Origin: Calvatia gigantea
Taxonomy: Eukaryota; Basidiomycota; Agaricomycetes; Agaricales; Lycoperdaceae
DNA length: 64,000 bases
Direction of reading: 5' to 3'
Assembly (NCBI GenBank): GCA_025093985.1
Contig: JACAAK010000008.1
Location: 248,001 to 312,000, forward strand
Shown: piece by piece, positions 11,667-22,899 of the stretch
How positions within the stretch are numbered: the stretch's first letter is position 1
Layout of the letters: every line of letters begins with the position of its first letter
The notes under the pieces: generated by a model
Database searches by the model: none
What the model was told of the DNA's origin: nothing
Seen by the model: only the letters and a program-made list of their open reading frames with translations
Position numbers and translations under genes: made by a program

Positions 11667-11835
11667 GTTGAGCGAATATATCCAGACAAACATGGAGTTT
11701 TGGAACTTGAATTCCAACTAGTCGACCAGTGATAACGATCACACATAATAACTGATACAGTGCATTGACATAGTAGTCCGAACATACTGAAATAAGTGGC
11801 TTCAGTACTGTCTCCCAACCCCTGTTGCTACCACC

Positions 11836-14061
11836 TCAATCCTGCGCCAATGAATCACACCACTGCTCTCGATATAACGCCTCTCCTTCGGCCAAGTCGA
11901 GCGTCCAGAATTCTCGGTAAGACTCTAAATCATAGTTAATTTCCCAATACCAAAGAATTGGGTCCGAATCGCGTCCCAGGGCGTATAATCCTGATTCAAC
12001 CCGAACCTGGGTCTTAGCAAGAAAGGAAGACGTAGCGTAACGGGGTCGTATAATATTTTTCTGTTGCCATCTTTCAATGTCCTTCATATACCTTACATCA
12101 GTAGGTGTTTCACCAGACAGACTGTCAGGTAACGGTTTACCTTCTTGAACCCAACGACGTCGAATTTTGCAAACTCGCCAGGTTGAAACCAAGAAATCAG
12201 CGTCCTGCGAACATGCTTGTACAAACCGGCGCATCGATACAACACAATTCCGAGCATGCCCTGGCCTGCAGACATTGTTCCAGCTATACTTATGAAAACA
12301 TATAGATGCCCTGCAGAAATCGAATTCAACCTCGGGCGGGGCGGCCTCGTCGTTGGTGCGGATATATATCCAGGTTTCGATAAGGGAGCTAACTAGTTCA
12401 TTTGCATACGGGTTGGAAAGATTGGACGTCGAATCAGATGCACCGGGTGCCCGGGTCGACTCTGCCAGTGGTACACAGGTTAATTTGATGAAGAGTCGCC
12501 AAAACATACGCACCTGAGCTTTGCCAACCATGTCCTTCAAACCGGAGTGCTAAATCTCCCTCCTGGTTTTCGGAAAGGTCATCTACCGTGCTAATACAGT
12601 AAATCCCGGATCGGCGCGGATCGAGAAGGAAATCTTGGAAAGATTTATGGTAGAAAGAAATGGATCCACCAAGGGAGTCTATAATCATATAGAATGTTTC
12701 CACCGTACACTCTGAACTCATGCGCAGGAACGACTGGCCGGCGTCCGTTGCAGGTTCGAGTTTCAGGGGTTCGCGTTGGCGTTGAAATTGGACCACAGCA
12801 CCCTAGCTGGTTGCAGACGGCCTCAAGTTCCACTCTGGATAGCCCCAAGAAGTTGGCAATCATTATCGCACTGGAATAGCCACCCCAGCATAAGACGGCG
12901 AGTACTCGGTAGATGGTGGGAAGCATTTTGACCGGAATACGTTGCATAATCAACGTATAGAAAGCGTCTAGCTCAGCAAATATGGGCTTCGGCGATGGGG
13001 CCATACTGACTGCGACTTCGAGATTACAGCAATGATCACACGTAACAACCTGTCAGGGTCAAGCGAGCTCGGTTGACCAACGAATCGGAGGATTGTCTTG
13101 GCGTAGATAAATAATCCCCCTGCAGCACGTACAAGCTCCTTCAGGTCACCGTCGGATGGCCAAGGAGAAGCCCTGGTGATGTTGAGACGTCGAAGGATAT
13201 TCTCGAAGCCCACCCTGAGATAAAGCTCGATATCCCCATCTGTGTCGCGTGAGATTGGGAGTATGGTCTTGTTACACAAGGAGGAAATGCCAATCTTGGA
13301 GAACGTAGCTTCGATGTGAGGCTCAGGCCGGCTGAAGAACATCCAGCATAAGGGAACAGCATTGTCACGGGCCGCACTAGTCACGATTTCAATGATCTCG
13401 CATTGCGCATCCTGACTCTCGCATTCATCAAGTCCATCGACGAACACCGGGACCTCGCTTCCCAATCCCCCTTTCCTCTTTCCTCCAACTCTTGCAGCGG
13501 TTCGACAAGTAATCCCCAGAATTGCGTTTCCAATGTTTTATTAACAAGCGTCCTGTTGCGACGGATCTTCCTGTCAATCAGGTCGTGATAATCAGGGTAG
13601 ATGGTTGAGAGCTGGTATGCGATGGAAGGAAAGAATCCCTGATGCTTATTCCATCCATTGATGGAAAAAAAGAATGCAGGGCTGCGCGTCCCCTAAATAT
13701 TTCAGCTTCTCTATGCAGCTTTGAGCCACGGCGGATTTTCCCACTCCAGCTGGCCCTTTCATCCAATAAACAGGCAGAGGTTTGCCACCGACGGGTGGAA
13801 CGGCCCATTCGATGATATCTTCGACGAATTCTTCGCGGGTCCCAGGGAAGCATCGAGGGGGTGGATCACGAGCAGATGAGTCATGGGCAGCCTCGGGAGC
13901 CGATGCTTCAAGTAAAATATCAATACCTAGGTTATGGCCATGTCAGATCAACCCAACCACCCATTCATACGGTGTACCATACCAGTCGGCCCAGCTGGAT
14001 GGGTGTTGACATTCACAATATGACTGTTATCTATTTTGAAATTCCGAGCATTGGTGAACAT
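11836..14061 (-). pseudogene. NLR3: NACHT STAND NTPase with several frameshifts
   Basis: Four-exon layout retained: 13983-14061, about 12514-13926, 12141-12461 and 11836-12081. Exon 1 encodes MFTNARNFKIDNSHIVNV. The frame is broken in exon 2 near 13,695 (after the P-loop region), near 13,465-13,475 (before VPVFVDGLDECES), near 13,000 and near 12,805, and in exon 3 near 12,315. Walker B FVDGLDE and FFSRPEPH remain readable. Splice sites look normal. The number of lesions makes this a true pseudogene rather than a sequencing slip. Confidence 0.8.
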
Positions 14062-14178
14062 GAGCACCAGTTAAGACAGAGAGGTAGAGGAAGAGTGTTG
14101 GTATGGGTGATGGTCGTGAGGCAGAAAGGGCAAGACGCGCCGGTAGTCGCACTGGTGTATAATTGGACGACCCTGGGT

Positions 14179-14187
14179 CTAAAATAG
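14179..14187 (-). promoter_or_regulatory. TATA-like element of NLR3
   Basis: The minus strand reads CTATTTTAG 118 bp upstream of the NLR3 ATG. Confidence 0.4.
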
Positions 14188-14189
14188 GT

Positions 14190-16049
14190 TGGAGTTGAAC
14201 ACTCATCCATGTTAACTAATTATTCCCATCTGCTTTGCGCAGTCTCCTACACGGTGTTGAACGTGTAAGTCGACGCCAAATCCTGATGAGCGTACTCAGA
14301 TCCATTGTCCTTGCCTCTGATACTTACCCGGTACAAGCGCCCCGTTGCACCCTTGAAAGGATTGTGTGAGTTTCTCACACCAGACACTGGACTTGAGACG
14401 CGTGATGTGTCCGGGAACAAACGTTCCGAGGCTGGTTGTACGCTTCTGACACATACCTCCACACGGGCTAGATGTGGCGTGGCTGGGGGAACCGGCTCGA
14501 GGATGGGGCTCGAGGGGTATGCGAGAGTGCTAATGACGCTTTGCAATCCAGCGAAGAATTCTACGGGATCCACCATCCACCTGTTCCTCCATGCATGGGA
14601 CACTCGCTATCAGCTCACTCGCAACAACGCTGACGAACCGGTCAACCATGTCTCATTTCCCGGGTTTAGTATCCAGACATACCACTCCTCGGACCGGGAG
14701 GCGTCGAGACCCAAACTATCCCTGTCTTCTTTTAATCTAGCGTTTGTCAGGTCGGCCAGCCACACCAGCCAGGGTTTCAGGTACCGCCTCTATGCCTGCA
14801 ACAGTAGTGGCAGTTAAATCGGGCATTGTAGGGGGGATAACGGGTGCGGGCGGGCCATTCGTGGGCGTCCCATCACCAATGTCCTGGATCCCAAGATGAT
14901 TTGTGGACGGAAGATGGGCATCGACGGAGACATTGATATTCAGGGTCTAGGGGTGGACGCAAAGGGGTTTATGAGAGTGTGGTTGGGCCTCGAATCCAAG
15001 TCAAACAACCGATAGAGGTGATCGATGTTTCAGTCTCGAATTCCTACTCCCATGGTTTAACCGCTCACTGGTGATTATATGGCTGGTAAGTTCTTAAGAC
15101 CTGGCGAGAGCTCCTCTGGGCACGGGTTCGGTCCTCAGAAGGTACGAAATGAGTGACCCTCGTAAACTCGTGGACGAACCTTGCTTGAAGATAGCCAGTC
15201 ACAGCGCTGATTGATTTGCACCAGGAGGAAGCGTGTTTGAGAACGTTCTGGAAGACGTGCCACAAAATGGCATGCCCAGTGGGCCTCAATGACCTTCAAT
15301 GACTGAGTGACAGTAACACTGGACTGGATTGGGAGGGGAAGATCACGATGTCCCTGGCTAATGAATGAATGAACGAGCCTTCGTCATCCCCAGGCCGTCA
15401 CATTACAGGCGCGCCAAAGCAGGCGTCTGTTTCCCTTATTCTTCTTTTTGCCCCCTGCTTTCATAACCGGGGCATCCCACGTCCCCCAAGTAACCACCTC
15501 CCGAAAGTAAGAAAAAGGGCATCGACAGAGTCGTTGATCCGCTGGAGGCCTTGTATGCGGCAATTCGTTATGATTGGCCCTTATAACATTTCGTGGCATT
15601 CAATAGTGTATCTCAGGTAGAGTTTAAACCGCTTCTTCCTGCTTTGTGTGCTCATATGCTTCTCTCATTCTCATGGTTTTCGCAATCAGGTTGCTCTGGT
15701 TGCACCAGCAAATGTCAAGCTTGCATCCACTGGCCAATTTGGCGTCGCCTCCCGCACAAACTTGCGTGCCCCGGGAAGTCCATTCAACTTAGCCATAAGG
15801 ACCGGTTTCGAACGATGCTCCCGGTGTTTATAGCTCACTGGCGATGGCGGAACACGGGAATGCGGGGTGTGAACACAAGAATTAAGACTCGTCGGGATGA
15901 AGCCACTTCTCTACGAACTCTGCAGTGTCCCTCAGTCATCGCACCGGGTCTTGAACGTCACAGCTACCGACACCGCCCCTGCCCAGCTTCATCTGTGGCA
16001 TCAAACATGAACACGTCACAATAACCGGTTTATATCCTCCAGCGACTCC
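14190..16049. other. Unassigned stretch with a segment repeated at 43 kb
   Basis: The part at about 14,880-15,290 is paralogous to about 43,090-43,460 (shared strings such as gattatatg, gtcctcagaag and ttgcaccagga). The best frame in the first copy is on the minus strand at 15,065-15,289 (HAILWHVFQNVLKHAS...), but the second copy does not keep it open. A plus-strand frame at 14,305-14,817 and frames at 15,369-16,024 show no recognisable domain. I cannot name a gene here. Confidence 0.4.
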
Positions 16050-17546
16050 GGCATCCAAACCCAGACGGTTGGGTGCAACTCCGTTTCCTATCCGTATCAA
16101 ACTTCCATCATTATCTGAATACAAGATTTGTGGGACGTCCCTTGCATCAGTGACACCAGCTCAACCCGCCCTGGGGGGAACAAATGAAGCTAACGACCCA
16201 CTCTGAGGGGAATGAAAATGAAACTTATGCCGACGACCAAGTCGGCTTCATTTGTGCTTGGTGGTATGGTAGGGGGTAGAGGACATCAGATTTAGCAAGG
16301 GGGATGACAACGCGCTTAACACGGTCCTCAGGAAGAGTTTGAGGGGAAAACCTTGGAGGTAAGTTGTATCCGTCCTTGTAGGAAGAGAGCAATTAAAGAT
16401 CATGCCGATTCAGACAACGCAGCTCTACCGATTCCAGTGTCCTTATGAGTGCAGAAGGCGTCGACAACCCGGATACCGGCACCCAAATACTCATACAAAA
16501 ACCAGCTAGTGTTCTCCGGACTGTCAAGGTATCTATCTTGAGACATGTATACCTCAAGAGCGCCCTCTCCGACCTCACAGTACTTAACTCAAAACCACGG
16601 ATGTGGTCCACCTCACCGCTGAACTCGATGAGAAGCTCACCTGGAGAACAAACGACTAACGTACCTATTATGAACAACGCAAATGAGGACGAGGACAGGT
16701 GCCAAGTCAAAAATTTGGTGAGCGAGCTGGTGGGAGCTCTCTGAAACGAGCGGCACCCATCTTCGTTTCCCCAGATATTTGGTCTGGCACGCGCTGCTGG
16801 AGATTTCGTAGCTGACGTTGAGAGTTACCGGGATTTGACCGACCCCGACAAGTTTTACGGTCTCGACAAGGGCCTCGCCTGTGTCTCAGGATTCTCTACC
16901 TCCTTCGTTAATACCTTCGGGCGTCCTACTTTGGTAGGTTCCATTCTCGACGGGCGATGAGGTATCGGGGGATCTTTGTGTCAGGTGTTCACAGTTCGGG
17001 ATGAAATCGCACTTGGGGTGCCGGTACGTCTCTTTTCTTCCCCATGCTTCAACGTACGAGTTCGCTAACGATCGCACGCATATATTGTACTGTAGCTCTC
17101 CTCCTGCCAACGACGCTTGGCCGAGTAGTCTCCCTTCTCTTACAATATATCTCCCCGCCCACCCACAAATGCACGTTCAAGGGACCGGCTTCCAAGCAGC
17201 TCCTATACACCACCTCACGCTCCTCAGGCATTCTCAGAACGCCTCATGAAGCATTCACCAGCGTAAGGTCCAAAGATAACAGTGGATGTGGCTGTAGAGG
17301 AATGGATAACAGTCAGGATAGCGAAGGAGATATGATATTAAAGTGAGATGCGAGGTGGTGAGAGATAATGTGAAATATATGATTCCGGATAATGGTGTGG
17401 TGATGGGAGGACGTGTTAGCCGGAGAGGCGGGAGCGAAGTGGGAATTGAATATGCCTATTGGGTAGGTTTGGGATGGGGAAACCTTCAACAGTTAGTTAG
17501 TGTTAATCCGTTAGGGGTAGCGGGTGTATATGTTGGAGCTAAGTAG
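16050..17546 (+). pseudogene. VPS36 relic V3
   Basis: Plus-strand fragments in the order expected for Vps36: a degraded zinc-finger region (about 16,050-16,150), the helical segment corresponding to LMIKARDIVHLAAELNEKL of V5 (about 16,570-16,640), and the winged-helix end with PPTHKCTFKG and repeated-array tail sequence (about 17,000-17,540). No continuous frame. It faces NLR4, ending about 160 bp before its stop. Confidence 0.6.
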
Positions 17547-17702
17547 ATATCTAGGTGAATACTAACTTGCGAAGTCAAAGTTACATTACAGCTACTTTTC
17601 AATACAAAGTACAAGAGGAGGCGATTAAACTACGGGTGCAGGACTATGAAACCAGTGACTCAAGGCCGGCCCTATCTCTGACTGACTGTCACCGCCCTCA
17701 CT

Positions 17703-19959
17703 TCAATCATCCACCCCTGAACCAAATTGCTCTCGATATAGCCTCTCTCCTTCATCCAAGTCAAGCATCCACAGTTCCCGGAAGGACTTCGAATCATAGT
17801 TGATTTCCCAATACCAGAAATATGACTTCGAGTCACGCCCCACGGTGTATAATCCTGATTCAACCCGATCATGTGGTTTGTCAAGAAAGGGCGTAGTGGG
17901 GTGATAGGGCCGTATGACATTTTCCTGTTGTCGCGTTTCGATCTCGTCCTTCAAAAATGTTAAGTAGGCGTTTTACGATCTTATATTGCAAGGCACAGAC
18001 CCACCTTCTTGAATCCAGCGGTGTCAAATTTCGAAAATTCACCAGGTTGAAGCCAAGTAAGCATCGTCCCATGAACACTCTTGAGAAGGCTGGCGTAACG
18101 ATGTTTTGTGAATTTGACCCCATCCAGATTTAAAGAACTGGCTCCTAAGAGATATGTGGTCACATATAACCATTTACGAAAATCGAAGTCGGCTCCAGCT
18201 AAGGAAGATTGAGCACCAAAGCTGCAATAAAGCGTAGCTTCGATGAAAGAGTTGACCAGTTCATTTGTATGTAAATAAGAAAGACTGGATGTAGAATTAG
18301 GTGTACCAGATGCTTGAACAAGCTCTGGAGGTATAGGGGTTAATTTAGCACAGGGTGTTGAGATGGAATAAACATACCCGAGCCTTGCCAAAAGTGGTGT
18401 TTTTCAAATTGAAGCGCTACATCCTGGATCCTCTTGACAACAAGGCCGTCTGTTGTGTCAAGGCAGTAAATCCCGGAACGGCGCGGATCCATAAGAAAAT
18501 CCTGGAATGATTTGTGGTAGAAGGAAATAGATCCACCAAGCGAACGAATAACCGTGTGCCATCCTTCCGCCGTAAGGCCTTGGTTAATATGCAGGATTGA
18601 ATGACTGGTGTCGATTGTGGGGTCGAATTTCAGGGGCTCGTGTTGGCGCTGAAAATGAACCACAGCGCCCATTTGGTGGCAGGCAGCTTCAAGTTCCACC
18701 CGGGATATCCCTACGAGATTGGCAAGGATGAGCGCACTGGAAAAAGACAGTGAGCACAAGGCAGAGAGCACTCGATGGATGGTGGGAATCATCCTGGCTG
18801 GGATGCTCTGCATTATCAGCATATAAAATGCATCCAGTTCCGCAAAGGCAGGTTCAGCGATGCGGTCACATTGTTCGCGATTTGAGATTACAGCAATAAT
18901 CGCGTGCAACAACTCTTCAGGGTTGAGAGAGTCTGGATGGCCAACAAATCGAAGGACCGTCTTCGCGTAGATAAACAGTCCACCTGCGGCATGCACAAGC
19001 TTCTGCATATCATCATCAGATGGCCAAGGGGAAGCTATGATGACGTTCAGGCGTCGAAGAATATTCTTAAAGCCGTCCTCGAGGTAAAGCTCGATATCTC
19101 TATCGGCGTCCCGTGAGACTGGGAGAATGACTTTGCAGCAGAGTGGGGAAATGCTAGCATTGGAGAACGTAGCCTCGATATGGGGCTCAGGCCGACTGAA
19201 GAACGCCCAGCAGAGGGGAGCAACACCATCACGGACTGCGGAAGCCACGATGTCAACAATCTCGCACTGTGCTTCTCGGCTCTCGCATTCATCAAGGCCA
19301 TCAACGAAAATCGGGATCTTTTTTCCAATCCCTAATCCTTTTTCCTCAAGTTCCTGCAGCGGTTCGACGATCAGCTCCCAAAATTGTGACTCCATCGTTT
19401 TATCAATGAGGCTCCTGTCGTGACGGATCTTCGCATCGAGGAGATTACGATAGTTGGGGTAGACGGTCGAAAGTTGATACGCGATGGAGGTGAAGAACTT
19501 GTAGTGTTCACCCCTGTTGTTGGCTGAAATATTGTTGTTTTTTGAGCGTCTGTTGATCGAGAAGAAGAATGTGGCACCCAGTTTCCTCTGCCGCTTCAAC
19601 TGCTCCGCACAAGTCTGGGCCACAGCGGATTTGCCTACTCCAGCCGGCCCTTTCATCCAGTATATAGGCAGGGGAGTGTCGCCGGCAGCAGGGAGGGCCC
19701 AGTTAATGATGTCTTCGATATACTGTTCACGGGTGCCACGAAAACATCGGGGAGGAGGATGGCGAGCGGATGAGTCATGGGTTGCTTCAGGGATCGACGC
19801 TTCGAAAAGGATATCGATACCTAGTTCGTCGTAATACCAGATCAGCCCAGCCACCCCCTGTCGTGTTAGTTTGAACTTACCACTCGGTGAAGTCGAATGG
19901 TTGACAGTAAAGTGGCCGTTATTGATTTCGAAATTCTGAGCATTGGAGAAAAAAGACAT
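17703..19959 (-). CDS. NLR4: NACHT STAND NTPase, complete and intact (695 aa)
   Basis: The only complete intact NLR in the window. Exons 19881-19959, 18378-19820, 18005-18324 and 17703-17948; introns 60, 53 and 56 nt with GT...AG ends and branch-like CTAAC or CTAAA. The 60-nt first intron is also open and a multiple of three, so retention would add 20 residues. Protein layout: residues 1-27, a short leader MSFFSNAQNFEINNGHF...; about 84-91, P-loop GPAGVGKS; about 198-204, Walker B FVDGLDE; about 230-240, sensor-1-like WAFFSRPEPH; then helical ARC-like sequence and SFYHKSFQDFLMDPRRSG near residue 480; last about 190 residues, an unassigned C-terminal region with FWYWEINYD. No WD40, ankyrin or TPR repeats are visible, so the sensor domain is either the C-terminal region or missing. 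Likely cytosolic; by family analogy it could act in non-self or incompatibility sensing, but nothing here shows the ligand or effector. Confidence 0.9.
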
Positions 19960-20068
19960 TGTGAGCTGTGGAATTAGGTGGATGTTGGCAGGAAGTGGTC
20001 GTTTGGCTCTGGTGAGAGGAAGAGGTTGGTCACGGTGAATCACAGAGACATGGGGCCCAAGGCCGTAT

Positions 20069-20398
20069 TATACCGGACTTTATGGTGGCAACGTACCGCA
20101 TAACGCTCGACCCAATTCGTTGCCTATTTCCCCAGTTGTAACGCGTAACACTCGAGGTGTTGCCGCAATAAAAACATCAAAAAAAATTAAATATATAAAT
20201 TTGTATGTATACAGGTATTTCCGCACTTTCCAGAGCCAGGCTTCGATGTTGCAGCTCAACCTGTCATTCTGGCTCAGGTGTTGAGGAAGACTGGCAAATT
20301 CTGACCGATGTAACGCGTCATACCAGGGGTGTTGCCAGAACACAACCGTTCACGCGCATAACTCTCCCTCAGGTGTTGCCAACGTACAGCCCGGTACA
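20069..20398. mobile_element. 330-bp MITE-like element in the NLR4 upstream region
   Basis: Starts TATACCGGACTTTATGG and ends CCCGGTACA; the ends form an imperfect inverted repeat of about 24 bp (T.TACCGG.CT.TA...TGGCAAC). Flanked by GTAT at 20065-20068 and 20399-20402. The homologous upstream region of NLR7 (about 37,175-37,190) reads straight through gtattcgac, giving the empty site. Inside, a sub-repeat with taacgcg...ggtgttgcc is iterated about three times and the centre is A/T-rich. No coding capacity. Confidence 0.75.
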
Positions 20399-20417
20399 GT
20401 ATTCGATTGACGTCGGC

Positions 20418-20427
20418 CTAAAAATAG
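20418..20427 (-). promoter_or_regulatory. TATA-like element of NLR4, displaced by an insertion
   Basis: The minus strand reads CTATTTTTAG, followed by the same flanking bases as in NLR7. It lies 459 bp from the ATG instead of about 115 bp because the 330-bp element sits between them. Confidence 0.5.
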
Positions 20428-20569
20428 ATTAATCTGGAGACACGTCCAAACATCCAGCTCCAACAAAGTTGAAGTTGATTTATGCTCCGCTCATTATATA
20501 TCGTGTTACCGTCCAGCGCATCCCATCATCCATCATCCATGCCCACACACGTTCACGTCTGGGCCCGCT

Positions 20570-22270
20570 AGAGTGTGCACATGGACCTTAGCACTCTCCT
20601 CCACTATACCTTTGATCGTTGCAGTCTCATCACCCCCCGGGCATCAATCTGCCAACATCGTATCGCTTCCGTCCAGCTCCACGCGGCACACCGGCCATGT
20701 TGCTTTGCGCACTCCGTTCCAGCCGATCGAGTGCAATTTCATGCCCTGCGCGTACATTTTCTGTCATTACCCAATTGCGAGATCCCTCATACTTCAACTA
20801 TGCTCCCTAATTTCTCGGAGACAACATATTCCGCGCCAATGACAAGACCCGCTGTATCCAAGCGCAAGGATGACGACAACAGGGGGATGTGTGATAAGGA
20901 AGGAGACGGCAAGGATTTTCATACTGTGGAGACTGCACGTCGGCTGCCTTCGGAACGGCACCCAACGAGCATCTCACACTAATTAGTCCGCCCTCCGAAG
21001 ATTCTGTCCCCCCGACCATTCAACGATCCGTCGCCGATACGCTTGTTCCTTGCCCATTCTATAGACCATCCGTTTGACCTGCCATACATTGCGTTTCAGA
21101 CCAATGCCCATTTTAATAAATTCTCACCATACACCTCTCTCATTACTAACATTTTTTTAATTCAATTTCTTCGCCTCCGTCGTTGTGCATTCATTCACTG
21201 TGTTTCAGAAATTCCAATATCCTACCACAAGCTAGTCTAGCCTCCATTTTTCAGACTTAGTACCCTTGCCATACAGATTCAGCATTTTTAGATAACCGTA
21301 GAAATTGAACACCGGACAAGTTGTCTATAGTATAAATACAGTCGAGCCAGTAGAGGCTTGACACCTAGTAATTGGATACCCATTTTTTTCTTTACTCTCG
21401 AAGTCTCGCTCCGAAACGTCTCAACTTTGTCTCTCGTCGCGTCTCACTGTCTCATTGGCTCTCGTCCCACACTCATACCGAACTCCTGTCTCTGACGACG
21501 TCTCTGACGCTGTCGCTCTCGCCCCTCGTTTCTCTGCTGCTTTTCTCTGTCTCTGTCTCTTTTCCTAGACCGGGTTTCGAAGCCTCGTGACTGACGGACG
21601 CAGTCGCACCCCTTTTTCGTTGAACCGCCGCCTCATCACTTCAATACGATCCTCAAGGGGAATTTAAAGGAGTAAGGCTTGGGATGTACATCCACCTGCC
21701 ATCACTTTATTGGATCAAAGACTGAAATTCATGTAGAATGGGATAGCGTAACTATACAATTACAGGCCCAAAGGCTATGGCAGGACAGCCATCAAGTGTG
21801 GGATCGGTGCATTCCCCTCTTCTCGCCGACGCCTGGATACTCATATACCAAACAAGCCAGTAACTACGAACTGTTGGGACCTCTGCCCAAGGATGTGAAT
21901 TCAACTTCAGGAACGACCCCTAAGACTGCAAAGTACTTGTGACTAGAGCAGGAGACACGGTCCACCTCGCCACCGGATTAAACGAAAAGCCCACCTCGGC
22001 TCCACCCACATCCGTATTTTCATCCAACACCGCCACGCCATCCTCTTCCCCACTTTTGCACTCAACACATCCCAATTCATTGCAAGAGCTTCTGTAAGAA
22101 GCTGTGCTTATCCATTCATCACTTTCCCAGCTGGGATGGTCGATGACCAATGGACCCGTCGTGATGAACGACATAGTCAAAGACAATGACAAATGAACCG
22201 AGGGAGCTGGTGGGAGTACCGAAGGTCAGGATATTATTGCACTAGACGAGGTTGTGGGTGCCAATTTGAC
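20570..22270 (+). pseudogene. VPS36 relic V4, split by a solo LTR
   Basis: Plus-strand pieces matching V5 in order: the zinc-finger region (about 20,720-20,800), a piece read as GKDF.TILKGNLK on both sides of the LTR, the coiled segment VHLATGLNEKPTSAPPTS (about 21,960-22,010), LIHSSLSQLGW (about 22,110-22,140) and DIIALDEV (about 22,230). Stops and frameshifts are frequent. The sister relic V7 at 37.3-38.2 kb has the same junctions but no LTR. Confidence 0.65.
20925..21643 (+). mobile_element. Solo LTR of Ty3-B family, copy A (719 bp)
   Basis: Begins TGTGGAGACTGCACG and ends CTCATCACTTCA, with a 4-bp target-site duplication ATAC (20921-20924 and 21644-21647). It matches copy B (44,023-44,733) and the 5' LTR of the Ty3-B element (47,539-48,249). 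It carries tataaata near 21,330. The empty site is seen in V7 at about 37,660. Confidence 0.9.
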
Positions 22271-22899
22271 TTTCCATGCTTTAATGTACAGGTTCTCTAA
22301 TGATGACTATGACGCTACGTCGAGTTAGGCTGTAGGGATCTCCCAGATCGATCACCTGTCTACCATGACAACACAATATCAAAGCCCAAATACAGGCAGA
22401 TGATACAGAACGAAATTAAAGAGGCAGGTTCAAGCATACGAGTACGCGGCTGCCAGCATCTATTCAGCACTAATAACTACTGGAACTGAATGGAAGGGGG
22501 CAGGATATTCGACAGACGGCAATCAACGTCGATCATTGGGAATGTGTGTCATCACTCGCTGGGGGGGCTACAGGGGAGGGGGTTGGAATCGGGCGTAATC
22601 GCCCTGTCTATGACAGTTGTTTTGAATTATTCCTGTTTCGAGGAAGCGTCTCCTGATAATGAATGCAACAGTTATCGACGTTCGAGCAGCAACGATGCCC
22701 GCCTCCACCAGAGTGACGACACGCGAGAAAGGTTTGCGATGGTGTGGTTGGACGATACACGCTCGCTGTCATCTTTGAACATCTTTCAGAATTTATATAT
22801 CAGATGGTCGTTATATACCACGTATTGGAAAGGATCAGCTCACCTGGTTAAAGGTGGTGACGTCGCATTTGGAAAATCCACCAGACCCAAGTTGGGCAG

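Noticed and set aside
14247..14817. Candidate genes on both strands at 14.2-14.8 kb
   Set aside because: Frames overlap on opposite strands, have no recognisable motif and no clear splice pattern.
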